From positions 248,001 through 312,000 of the forward strand of contig JAMOAY010000002.1 in the NCBI GenBank assembly GCA_039908525.1: 64,000 bases of DNA, in the 5' to 3' direction. This DNA comes from Magnetaquicoccus sp039908525. Its GTDB lineage: Bacteria; Pseudomonadota; Magnetococcia; Magnetococcales; Magnetaquicoccaceae. Below, one piece after another: positions 1 through 7,825 of this stretch (position 1 is its first letter; the number at the start of each line of letters is the position of its first letter). The notes beneath the pieces are model-generated. The model was not told the DNA's origin. It searched no databases and worked only from the letters and a program-made list of their open reading frames with translations. A program made the translations under genes and the position numbers.

Positions 1-44
1 CCGCCACCCTGGCCCGGTTGATGGAGGAGTTGCATGCGGGGTAA
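1..44 (+). CDS. 3' end of an upstream gene, probably transketolase N-terminal subunit (partial)
   Basis: Reading from base 3, thirteen codons (ATLARLMEELHAG) end at TAA 42-44. The start codon of the next gene (ATG 34) lies inside this frame, so the two genes overlap by 11 bases and are probably translationally coupled. The fragment is too short to identify by itself. The next gene encodes only the C-terminal half of a transketolase, and the N-terminal half normally sits directly upstream in split transketolases, so that is the inferred identity. Confidence 0.5.
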   Translation, partial: ATLARLMEELHAG

Positions 45-918
45 ATTCAGACAGGTGGTCACCGAACTGGCCGAACAGGACGAACGGATCGTCGTCATCC
101 TGGGGGATGTCAGCGTCTATCAGTTCAACCAGTTCAGCCAGCGGTGGCCAGAGCGCTTCTACAACATGGGCATCCTGGAGCCAACCCTGGTCAGCGTGTC
201 GGCCGGTTTGGCGGCGCTGGGGTTGCGACCCTTCGTGCACACCATCGCCCCTTTCCTGACGGAGCGCTGTTATGAACAGATCAAGCTGGATCTCTGTTAC
301 AACCGCTTTGGCAGCAATCTGGTGACCTGCGGCGCCTCGTTCGATTATGCAGCGGACGGCCCGACCCACCACACCTACACCGACCTGGCCATTTTGCGCC
401 TGCTCCCCCACATGGAGGTGATGCAGCCCGGTTCGGAGCGGGAGTTGGCCGCCCTCCTGCGCAGCCAGTATGCCAACGGCAATCCCAGTTATTTCCGGCT
501 GTCCGATTTTCCCCACGACCGGGATACGGGAGAGGTGCGTTTTGGTCAGGGTGCCGTGCTGAAACGAGGCTCCCGCGATCTCACCCTGCTGACCGCTGGG
601 CCCATTCTGGACAATGTGGCCACCGCCGTTGAGGATCTGGATGTCAATCTGCTCTACTTTCACACCCTCAAACCCATCGATCATGCGCTGATCGCCCAGT
701 TTGCCCACACCCGCATGCTGGTCATCCACGACGCCTTCGGCCTTCAGGAGGCGGTCAACGAGGTGGCAGGTTTACGGATCTGGCATCATGGACTGACGGA
801 CCGTTTCTGCGATGGGTACGGCAGCGTGGAGTCGATCCGCCAGCGCCTGGGACTGGATGTGGCCGGCATCCGCGCGCGCGTCCTGGGACTGCTGCAACAG
901 AAGGAAACCCTCCCGTAA
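34..918 (+). CDS. Transketolase, C-terminal subunit (split form)
   Basis: The 294-residue protein matches the pyrimidine-binding and C-terminal domains of transketolase/DXP-synthase-type thiamine-diphosphate enzymes. Residues 44-52 (NMGILEPTL) carry the Glu (E49) that activates the cofactor, and GPTHHTYTDLAIL (109-121) is the typical His-rich segment that follows. About 300 residues is the usual length of the separate C-terminal subunit. The start ATG overlaps the preceding frame by 11 bases, and GGAGG sits just upstream. Together the halves would transfer a two-carbon ketol unit between sugars. Its position in front of sugar epimerases suggests that it supplies or modifies a glycan precursor and is not the central-metabolism enzyme, but this is inferred from context only. 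Confidence 0.85.
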   Translation: MRGKFRQVVTELAEQDERIVVILGDVSVYQFNQFSQRWPERFYNMGILEPTLVSVSAGLAALGLRPFVHTIAPFLTERCYEQIKLDLCYNRFGSNLVTCGASFDYAADGPTHHTYTDLAILRLLPHMEVMQPGSERELAALLRSQYANGNPSYFRLSDFPHDRDTGEVRFGQGAVLKRGSRDLTLLTAGPILDNVATAVEDLDVNLLYFHTLKPIDHALIAQFAHTRMLVIHDAFGLQEAVNEVAGLRIWHHGLTDRFCDGYGSVESIRQRLGLDVAGIRARVLGLLQQKETLP

Positions 919-1005
919 AATGGCCGTTGGCAAAGGTATGTCTGGACGGGGAGCAAACAGAACGCCCTGTCTCCTGTTTTCCATCATGGTATCAAGGGGT
1001 GACGC

Positions 1006-1974
1006 ATGAGCCAACTCATGAAGGCGTATTATGATGCGGTGGTACCGGGCAATGCCACCCTGCAACGCGCACTGGCCCAACTGGCCGGCAGCCGTTGTCT
1101 GATCACCGGCGCCAATGGCATCATCGGCTATGCCCTCTCCCGTTTGCTGGACGGATATGCGACCACCGATCTCCATCTGGCGGTGCGCAACCCCCACTTC
1201 ACCGGACGGGAGATGCTGAGCGAGCGGGTAACCTGCATCGATTATGCCTCCTTGAGTGGAGAGCGGTTTGATCATATCTTCCACTTTGCCTGTCACTCCG
1301 CGCCGCGCACCTTTCTGGCGGAATGGCAGGCGACTGTCCGCCTCAATACCAGCCTGCTGCTCGACCTGTTGGAGGCCACCAACCACAAACTGGTATTTGC
1401 CAGCAGTGTGGAGATCTATGCCGGCTTGCCGAGAGAGGCCACCGAGGAGGATTGGGGTGGCACGACCGCCCCGCAACACCCACGGGGCATTTATATCGAG
1501 TCCAAACGGGTGGGGGAAGCGCTCTGCAAACAATCCGGGCTGGGCAGTGCCTCACGAATCGCCTATGCCGCCGGTCCCTATCCCGGTCCGACAGACTCCA
1601 GAGTGCTGTTTGAATTGATTCGCAAGGGGCGCGCCCGGCAGGCCGTCTCTCTGCTGGACGGTCATCACAGCATCCGGCAGTATCAGTATACGGGAGCCTG
1701 TGCCCTGCGCGCCCTGGTGGCCGGTCTGCTTGGGCGTGAGCCGGTTTACAACAATGCCGGGCCCATTGTCGAAACACTGGAGAGCATCGCGCAAACCATT
1801 GCGGCCAAGCTGGGTGTTCCCTATCTGGCCACCCCGGCCGGACCGGGCGTCGTCGGCGCCCCGAAAAATACCAGCTACTCCATGGATCGCTTTCATGGGG
1901 AGTTTCCGGAGATGCAGGGAATCGACCCCTCTTTCGATCAATTTATTGATTGGGTCGTCCGTGATTGTCCGTAA
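1006..1974 (+). CDS. NAD-dependent epimerase/dehydratase (extended SDR)
   Basis: The 322-residue protein has a Rossmann fold with GANGIIG at 35-41, a catalytic Ser pair at 133-134 (FASSVEIY) and the YIESK motif (Y163, K167) of extended short-chain dehydrogenases that act on nucleotide sugars. The family includes UDP-glucuronate decarboxylases, 4,6-dehydratases and 4-epimerases; the exact substrate cannot be read from the sequence. It lies 87 bases after the transketolase subunit and before a second epimerase, so all three probably form one sugar-precursor operon. Confidence 0.8.
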   Translation: MSQLMKAYYDAVVPGNATLQRALAQLAGSRCLITGANGIIGYALSRLLDGYATTDLHLAVRNPHFTGREMLSERVTCIDYASLSGERFDHIFHFACHSAPRTFLAEWQATVRLNTSLLLDLLEATNHKLVFASSVEIYAGLPREATEEDWGGTTAPQHPRGIYIESKRVGEALCKQSGLGSASRIAYAAGPYPGPTDSRVLFELIRKGRARQAVSLLDGHHSIRQYQYTGACALRALVAGLLGREPVYNNAGPIVETLESIAQTIAAKLGVPYLATPAGPGVVGAPKNTSYSMDRFHGEFPEMQGIDPSFDQFIDWVVRDCP

Positions 1975-2100
1975 AACGTGTGACGTGGCCGGGCATGGGT
2001 TGCCGGGTACGGCTGACATCAAACTGCCGCTGCACCTGTTCAACCACCGCGGATTGTGTGTCTCACAGGGTCCATCCATACACTCTTTCGGGTCTTGAAC

Positions 2101-2934
2101 ATGAAAATCGGCATCACAGGCGGTCGCGGCGTGTTGGGCAGGCGCATCGCCGACGCATTGGCCCAGCGGCAGCATCAGATTGTTCCCCTGCCAGGGGATG
2201 TTCGGGATCGGGATACCGTGTTTCAATGGGCGACCGGACTGGACGCCCTGGTCCATGCTGCGGCTGTCACCCCGGTATCGGTCGTCCGCCAGGACATTCC
2301 ACAAGCCGTCGCCACCAACGTATTCGGCACATCCCTGGTCGCAACGGCCGCAGGTCTCACCCGTACCGGGCACATCACCTATATTTCCAGCTCGCACGTC
2401 TACCGGGGCAGTCCGACCCCCATCGCCGAGGATCATCAACTGGCACCCACCAGCCCCTATGGCCTGAGCAAGTGGCAGGGAGAGCAGTGGGTGCAGGCCA
2501 TCACCGACAACTATTTGATCATTCGCATGTTCAGTTATTTTTCCAGCAATCAGCAGGAAGGCTTTCTGGTGCCCGCCTTGGCGAAACGGATCAGCGATGC
2601 CCCGGAGCACGCCGTACTGGAGCTGCACAACCCCAGTGCCGTACGGGATATCGCCGATGCCGACTGGATGGCGACGGTCTGTGCGCAGCTGATCCACAAC
2701 CAGGAGACCGGCGTGGTCAACTGTGGTACAGGTCGGGGGACAACGGTGCGCGACATTGCAGACACACTGCTCGCCCGACTGGGGCGGACGGAGTGCAGCT
2801 GGCGCTGGGTCACCAACCACGCCGACCGATTGGTGGCGGACACAACCCTGCTGCAGCGCAAGTTGACCACCCTGCCGCCCTTTTCATTGGAGGAGGCACT
2901 GACTCGGTTCGTCAAAGAGTTTGGCACTCCCTGA
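2101..2934 (+). CDS. NAD-dependent epimerase/dehydratase (extended SDR)
   Basis: Starting at ATG 2101 gives 277 residues with GGRGVLG at 7-13, the SSS segment at 96-98 and YGLSK (Y120, K124), the signature of nucleotide-sugar epimerases/dehydratases. The frame is open upstream to 2056, but MKIGITGG is the natural beginning of the Rossmann fold. It is a second, divergent SDR in the cluster and may act after the preceding one on the same nucleotide sugar; whether it is an epimerase, a reductase or a dehydratase cannot be decided here. Confidence 0.8.
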   Translation: MKIGITGGRGVLGRRIADALAQRQHQIVPLPGDVRDRDTVFQWATGLDALVHAAAVTPVSVVRQDIPQAVATNVFGTSLVATAAGLTRTGHITYISSSHVYRGSPTPIAEDHQLAPTSPYGLSKWQGEQWVQAITDNYLIIRMFSYFSSNQQEGFLVPALAKRISDAPEHAVLELHNPSAVRDIADADWMATVCAQLIHNQETGVVNCGTGRGTTVRDIADTLLARLGRTECSWRWVTNHADRLVADTTLLQRKLTTLPPFSLEEALTRFVKEFGTP

Positions 2935-3240
2935 CAACACCCACCACCATGGAGCATTCCTCCGTGGCTGGGCATCTGTGGACAGGAACCGCAAACTGGA
3001 AGAGGCACGCGCCAGAAGGATACGGAACAGGAATATAGTCAGGAAACCACTTGATATTTCGGTAAAAACGAACTAGACTGTCTTCCAGCCTGACAAGGGA
3101 CAGGGTTCCCGTAATGGTGAAGGACTTTTGCAGCTAATGGAAACTGTCAGAAACTTCAAGTCACGCTGAACCAATACAGTTTTTTGACGAGTTCGATCGC
3201 CCGCAGCGTGTATGAATGAATAACTCTCCAAGGTTTGGCA
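2935..3240. other. Intergenic region before the acyl carrier protein gene
   Basis: No convincing coding frame. It marks a change from GC-rich DNA to AT-richer DNA. It holds one good promoter candidate (3051-3079) reading toward the acyl carrier protein gene. Confidence 0.6.
3051..3079 (+). promoter_or_regulatory. Candidate sigma-70-type promoter for the acp gene
   Basis: TTGATA (3051-3056) and TAGACT (3074-3079) are separated by 17 bases, the optimal spacing. The element lies about 160 bases before the acp start codon. Confidence 0.4.
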
Positions 3241-3471
3241 ATGAAGAAACTAGAAAAAATTTTTCAAGAAGTGTTCCAGGACGTCAATATTAATTTGGTT
3301 GAGGATTTAGTTATCAGGGATTTGGATACCTGGGATTCATTCAATCAAATTAATCTTGTGCTCGCTGTCGAAGAGGCCTACGGCGTGGTTATAACGCCGG
3401 GCGAGGTGGAATCCATCATGACTGTTGGTGATTTGTTGGACATCCTTGCAAGTAAAGGGTGTACAGCTTAA
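3241..3471 (+). CDS. Acyl carrier protein
   Basis: The 76-residue acidic helical protein has the size and pattern of a stand-alone acyl carrier protein. WDSF at 31-34 supplies the Ser (S33) that would carry 4'-phosphopantetheine, where canonical fatty-acid ACPs have DSL. The start is taken as ATG 3241 with AAGG eight bases upstream; an in-frame TTG lies two codons earlier. Codon use is clearly AT-richer than in the flanking genes, a sign of transfer. ACPs of this kind next to FkbH-type proteins hold a glyceryl or acyl group for transfer to a sugar or polyketide-like product, which fits the neighbour at 4479. Confidence 0.88.
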   Translation: MKKLEKIFQEVFQDVNINLVEDLVIRDLDTWDSFNQINLVLAVEEAYGVVITPGEVESIMTVGDLLDILASKGCTA

Positions 3472-3584
3472 TGCAGTCCCATTTGGTTCTGTTGCATGGA
3501 TCTGTCACCAGTATACCCATCCCATTACACACAGCTTGACTCTCGGTAATACGGTCGCTTTCCCGACGATCAAGGAGAGGACCG

Positions 3585-3638
3585 ATGACCTGGGCAAAAG
3601 AAGAGTTCAGAACGGCAGACCTTGGCGATAGCGTCTGA
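3585..3638 (+). pseudogene. Remnant: N-terminus of an IS4-family (Tn5-like) transposase
   Basis: ATG 3585 with AAGGAGAGG just upstream opens a frame of 17 codons, MTWAKEEFRTADLGDSV, ending at TGA 3636-3638. The pattern W-A-x-E-E-F-x-x-A-D-L-G-D is the hallmark start of the DNA-binding domain of Tn5/IS50-type transposases, normally followed by K/A-R-x-x-R-R-L. Here the frame stops directly after the motif and no further transposase sequence follows, so this is a scar. Confidence 0.6.
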
Positions 3639-3938
3639 ATAGTTATCTTCTTCTACTGGCTAAACGATACCGCTGACCACAGTGAAGACACTTGCGTTTT
3701 GTTCGTCTGCTCATATGCATCCCTCCCAGGGATAGTCGAGTGCAAACAAAACTCCTTGCAAATTAAGGGTAAGAACGTGTGGTCAGGAAGAAGTCATCGG
3801 ATGCGGGGGGAAGAAGACTGCTAGATGGAAGAACATGAAAACAAAGAATAAAATTGACAGGAAGAAGATATATAAAAATAATACTAATTAATTTTAGCTG
3901 TTTGTTTTAATAAAAACCAAGAAGAATATCCATCTACA

Positions 3939-3990
3939 TTTTCAAACCGCCAGGATTGGTACACTTTCAAACCGCCGATGGCACTCAGTT
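3939..3990. mobile_element. IS21-like element end (remnant), duplicated TTTCAAACCGCC motif
   Basis: The string TTTCAAACCGCC occurs twice about 28 bases apart (near 3943 and 3966), the second copy preceded by GGTACAC. Repeated motifs of this type at one end are characteristic of IS21-family elements, which have multiple terminal repeats. No istA/istB gene is present, so only an end seems to remain. Recognition is from memory of the motif, hence low confidence. Confidence 0.33.
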
Positions 3991-4013
3991 TTGGTGCAAG
4001 CGATATTTCCTAG

Positions 4014-4462
4014 CATATTTTAAAACAATCCACTATTAAAAAAACCAGTTTGCTTGGAACCGTTGCTGAGTGTGTCAATGGTTACATCTCCTTTATCCGA
4101 GCATTGAAGCAAGTCTACGGCAAAGTGGCCGTCTGGGGACCTCCTATTGGCTCTTGTGCAGATGGACAAGCAGGATTAGAGAGAAACTATATAGCTGTTA
4201 TGTCTGTAGAAATCTGAGAAAGTTGAGCGACGTTCCCGTATTGTCTGTCTTGTCTGCTACAATGCTTGATGATGGGTTTGCAAACAAGACACTGTTTTAC
4301 GATCAAATGCATTTGTCCAGAGAATTACTGCCTTATGCAATTGATATTGTCAACTATAAACCAGGAACAAACTTAGAAAACACAAATTCATATGGGGCAC
4401 ATAAAATGGTATTGCGTCCATCTGCTTCTGGCATATTCAATATGGTTCGTGAATGCTTGTGA
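4014..4462 (+). pseudogene. Frameshifted, 5'-truncated SGNH/GDSL-type hydrolase
   Basis: Two frames together read like the C-terminal half of an SGNH hydrolase. One frame (from about 4014 to TGA near 4205) contains IRALKQVYGKVAVWGPPIGS. The other (about 4212-4462) contains TMLDDGFANKTLFYDQMHLS and so supplies the D-x-x-H block. The switch occurs near 4190-4215, so a frameshift has broken the gene. The N-terminal block with the nucleophilic Ser is missing, probably lost with the mobile-element debris just upstream. The dead gene ends 16 bases before the FkbH gene, so they were probably one operon. Assignment is by motif pattern only. Confidence 0.5.
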
Positions 4463-4478
4463 TTAATTGGAGGTTCCA

Positions 4479-6266
4479 GTGAATAGAGCGGGCTTGTGGG
4501 GAAACGACACCATGGATGCTGCGTGTCAAAAGGTGCGCATGGGACAGGGGTTGAGTTATCGTGAAGCGTTGATGGCGGATCGTATGCTGGCCGGTGTGAA
4601 TGGTCCGAGTCGTCGAGAAAACATGCCTCGATCCGTCCGGGTTGCTCTGGGAGGCAACATTGCTACAGACTTCCTGGAATTTGGTTTGCGGGTCGGATTG
4701 GCAGCTATGGGAGTGGACGCCCACGTTCACGCCACCAGCTACAACAATTGGATCGCTGAGGCTCTGTCTGAATCGGCTGAGGTTGACTTTTGGATTGTCT
4801 GGGAGACTGCCATTGGGGCAACGCTTGGCGGTACTGTCCGCAAGGAAATAGATGCTGAACCAATCGGAGCCGCTTGCAGCAAAGCGTTGGGTCGGGGACA
4901 ACGCGTTATTCTACTCCTCCCGGAGGCACTTGAAATGGAAGATGACCCCTTCTCGCCATTTCGTGCCTGGCGTAATCGACTGTCCAGGCAGTTGGAAGAG
5001 AGATTGCCAGAGGGAGTTGTCCGTCTTTCGGTAGATCACGTACAACGTCAGGTTGGCTCTGCGCGATGGTTCGCTCCCCGCTATTGGACCATGGCAAAAG
5101 CCCCCTGCCATCCCGATGCTGCAACAATGGTCGCAATTGAAGTGGCAAAAACAGTTGCCCAAGCTCTGGTGCCACGCATTAAGGCTGTGGTGACCGACCT
5201 CGACAATACCTTGTGGGGAGGCGTTATTGGCGATGATGGTGTGGACGGCATCAAGTTGGATCCTTTTGGCGAAGGGCGACCCTACCTGATGATGCAACAA
5301 TACCTTAAGGATCTGCAGGCAACAGGGATCCCCTTGAATGTAGTCAGCAAGAATGATCCGGTAAATGCCTGTGCTCCGTTTGAAAAGAATCCCTGGATGC
5401 CCCTCCTGCTGGATGATTTTGTTTATTTCAACGCATCCTGGGAGCCCAAACATATTGCCATTCGCAACATTGCGGAGCAACTCAATCTCGGGTTGGATGC
5501 GATTTGTTTCCTGGACGACTCTCCCCACGAGCGCGCTGAGGCGAAAAAGTTCCTGCCTCAACTTGTCGTACCGGAGCTGGCGACCGACCCGGAACAAAGG
5601 GTCGTAGCATTGGCACGATCCGGGTTGTTTTTTTCTCCTGTCACACACAAAGATGATATTAGTCGTGTCAAACGGTATCGTGATGAGATCATTCGCCGTC
5701 AGGAAAAAGAAGAAATAGTTTCACTGGATGCCTACCATGAAGGGTTGGCGATGATTCTCACCCCTCTTGAGATCTGTGCGTCCAATATAGCCCGCGCTGC
5801 TGCATTGGTGCAAAAAACCAATCAGTTCAATGTGACCAATCTTCGTCACACACTTGCAGAAATTCAGAAACTTACAGAAATAAATGGTATTTATGGTTAT
5901 TGTTTTTCTCTTTCGGACCGTTTCGGGGACTCTGGGATTGTCAGTGTTGTTATCGGATTGCCCAGGGAGGGGAAGTTTGAGGTAAATACGTGGGTTTTGT
6001 CTTGCCGGGCGTTTGGTCGGGGCGTCGAATATGCCATTCTGCAACATCTCATGGAATGGTTGCAATGCAAGGGGGTCGAACGGTTGCACGCACCGTTCAC
6101 CCCCTCTGCAAAAAACAAATTGGCGCGAGATTTTTTGATCGAGGCCGGGTTTTCACAGGCAGACGACGTCGCCGGGCACGCATCCAAAACGATCCCTTTT
6201 ACATTGAGTGTTTTTACAAAAACCAAAAAACATACGCTGACAATCAAACCTGCTGGCAATGCATAA
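4479..6266 (+). CDS. FkbH-like HAD-IIIC family protein
   Basis: The start is taken as GTG 4479 because GGAGG sits six bases upstream (the frame is open from 4467; ATG 4512 is another option), giving 595 residues. Residues 238-244 (VTDLDNT) are the DxDxT nucleophile motif of HAD-IIIC phosphatases, followed by LWGGVIGDDG, by SKN at 290-292 and by FLDDSP at 344-349. A domain of about 230 residues precedes the HAD part and a GNAT-like domain (about 430-590) follows. FkbH-type proteins dephosphorylate 1,3-bisphosphoglycerate and load a glyceryl unit on an acyl carrier protein. An ACP gene lies about 1 kb upstream, so the pair may build a glyceryl- or lactyl-type substituent for a glycan. Confidence 0.85.
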   Translation: MNRAGLWGNDTMDAACQKVRMGQGLSYREALMADRMLAGVNGPSRRENMPRSVRVALGGNIATDFLEFGLRVGLAAMGVDAHVHATSYNNWIAEALSESAEVDFWIVWETAIGATLGGTVRKEIDAEPIGAACSKALGRGQRVILLLPEALEMEDDPFSPFRAWRNRLSRQLEERLPEGVVRLSVDHVQRQVGSARWFAPRYWTMAKAPCHPDAATMVAIEVAKTVAQALVPRIKAVVTDLDNTLWGGVIGDDGVDGIKLDPFGEGRPYLMMQQYLKDLQATGIPLNVVSKNDPVNACAPFEKNPWMPLLLDDFVYFNASWEPKHIAIRNIAEQLNLGLDAICFLDDSPHERAEAKKFLPQLVVPELATDPEQRVVALARSGLFFSPVTHKDDISRVKRYRDEIIRRQEKEEIVSLDAYHEGLAMILTPLEICASNIARAAALVQKTNQFNVTNLRHTLAEIQKLTEINGIYGYCFSLSDRFGDSGIVSVVIGLPREGKFEVNTWVLSCRAFGRGVEYAILQHLMEWLQCKGVERLHAPFTPSAKNKLARDFLIEAGFSQADDVAGHASKTIPFTLSVFTKTKKHTLTIKPAGNA

Positions 6267-6278
6267 ATCAAACCGCCA

Positions 6279-7751
6279 TCATCCGCATCCCAGCGGTTGG
6301 GGAGATGTTCCGCACATCGCACGCACCACCGGGAGCATGGCCTCTACGGCATCTGCTGTTTCTGTCGCAAACACCGTTGCTGTTTGGTCTGTCCATATTC
6401 TTGGCAAACGCTTTGTAATGACACGCAACCCACTATGAAAGAAAGGCAAGTCCCTGCATAAAACCTCCCCAGCTGCCTTGGCCATGGTGTATTCCGTCAT
6501 CCCAACCGGCCGTTCATCAATGGAGATGGTCGATGGATAGAAAACGGCAGCCAACCCACCCTGCGTTCCAACAAGCGCAGCGCACACATCGGCAAGGCCA
6601 TTGCAATAGTAGGCATAAAAACTGCTGAACAGCTCTGGATCAAACCGATTGGCTCTTCTGGCAAAAATTTTAGGCGTAGCAAAATAATAAAGACTGGTCG
6701 GCCTTGCCGTCAGGGTGGCAAACTGGGGTACGGCTGGCCGGATGACATCAAATCCCAGAATATCACAGGGCCTGTCAATCTCACCAATCTCCGCCGCTAC
6801 CCGCATGGCATCCTCCCGACCCACGTTATAAGTGATGATCGGATGAGCCCCGCCCGCCGCCAGCAGTTTGGCGGTCAGTTCCCCAAGGCCACGAGAGCCA
6901 CCGATAACAAGGGCCACTTGCCCCCTGAACTCGTCAGGGGAGATAATTTTCGTCAACGCTCGAATACTCTGTTGTTCCGCCGGCGGTGAACGCGCTATGG
7001 CGTCAACGGTCCCGAACAGGGTTGTCCCGCAGACATTCATGCGCACGAGGTGGTTTCGAACATCGGTTGCAACGACGGCATAGGTCAGCGCATTCTCTGT
7101 GGGGATTCGCTTGAGGTGGACATGGAAGCCACTGAACAAGGAATACAAACCGGGACACTCCATGCCTACCAGAGTGGAAAGGCTTGCCAGATCGCGCACG
7201 GTGTCGCTACCGATCCATGCAGCCAGTGCAGGGAAAAGATCGGTGAAAGAGGAAGGCGCACATTGAACAACCACCCGACCACAACGATTAGGCATATCCC
7301 GGTAATCAAGAACACAAGGAACTGCCAAGGGCATACCAGCGGTCTGCGGAACCGTTTCGACAGCGACATGTGGGGGTTCTTCGATGACAGCGGGGGAGAG
7401 GGTCAGGACCATAACTTTTGTACCTTTAACCTCACACCAAATTCGGCAGCTTGTGCCGTGTGTTGATACACGCACAGCAACCGTTTCTTCCAAAAAAATC
7501 GGCTTCAAGAAGCGGACGGCCAAGGTGTATGTTACCTTTGGTCGATCCAGAAGAGGTGCCAGCATTTCCAATCCACGCAACACGACATGAATGCCATGAA
7601 CGACCACTTGACCAAGTTGCGTTCTCCTTGCTATCAGAGGATCCAGGTGTACAGGATTACGATCCCCAGAAAGGGCTGCAAAACAATCCTGGTCTCGACT
7701 CGAAAATCGCATGTCACCGAGATAGCTTCCTTCCATAAATATTTCTTCCAT
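6279..7751 (-). CDS. MaoC-like hotdog dehydratase fused to short-chain dehydrogenase/reductase
   Basis: Up to 490 residues; a second ATG at 7736 has a better purine-rich upstream and may be the true start. Residues 20-37 hold SGDRNPVH with D30, N32 and H35, the catalytic pattern of MaoC/(R)-specific hydratases. A second hotdog-like stretch may lie at about 150-255. From about 275 there is a Rossmann fold with GGSRGLG (284-290), Ser-Thr 407-408 and YTMAK (Y421, K425), a complete SDR active site. Both activities on one chain would reduce a 3-oxoacyl thioester and dehydrate or hydrate it, as in fatty-acid or polyketide processing. Near a free-standing ACP this suggests a dedicated acyl-building module. 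It is convergent with the FkbH gene. Confidence 0.82.
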   Translation of the reverse strand: MEEIFMEGSYLGDMRFSSRDQDCFAALSGDRNPVHLDPLIARRTQLGQVVVHGIHVVLRGLEMLAPLLDRPKVTYTLAVRFLKPIFLEETVAVRVSTHGTSCRIWCEVKGTKVMVLTLSPAVIEEPPHVAVETVPQTAGMPLAVPCVLDYRDMPNRCGRVVVQCAPSSFTDLFPALAAWIGSDTVRDLASLSTLVGMECPGLYSLFSGFHVHLKRIPTENALTYAVVATDVRNHLVRMNVCGTTLFGTVDAIARSPPAEQQSIRALTKIISPDEFRGQVALVIGGSRGLGELTAKLLAAGGAHPIITYNVGREDAMRVAAEIGEIDRPCDILGFDVIRPAVPQFATLTARPTSLYYFATPKIFARRANRFDPELFSSFYAYYCNGLADVCAALVGTQGGLAAVFYPSTISIDERPVGMTEYTMAKAAGEVLCRDLPFFHSGLRVITKRLPRIWTDQTATVFATETADAVEAMLPVVRAMCGTSPQPLGCG

Positions 7752-7825
7752 TCGTTATTCACGCATACGGATAAGACGGATATACTACAATAACTGGCTG
7801 ACATTCAGTTGTTTGGCACCATGCC

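Larger units (their letters stand above)
3472..4013. other. AT-rich intergenic stretch with decayed mobile DNA
   Basis: No intact gene. The stretch holds the first codons of an IS4/Tn5-like transposase (3585-3638), a featureless AT-rich part (about 3640-3930), and a duplicated sequence resembling an IS21-family end (about 3940-3985). The composition contrasts sharply with the GC-rich surroundings. Confidence 0.6.
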
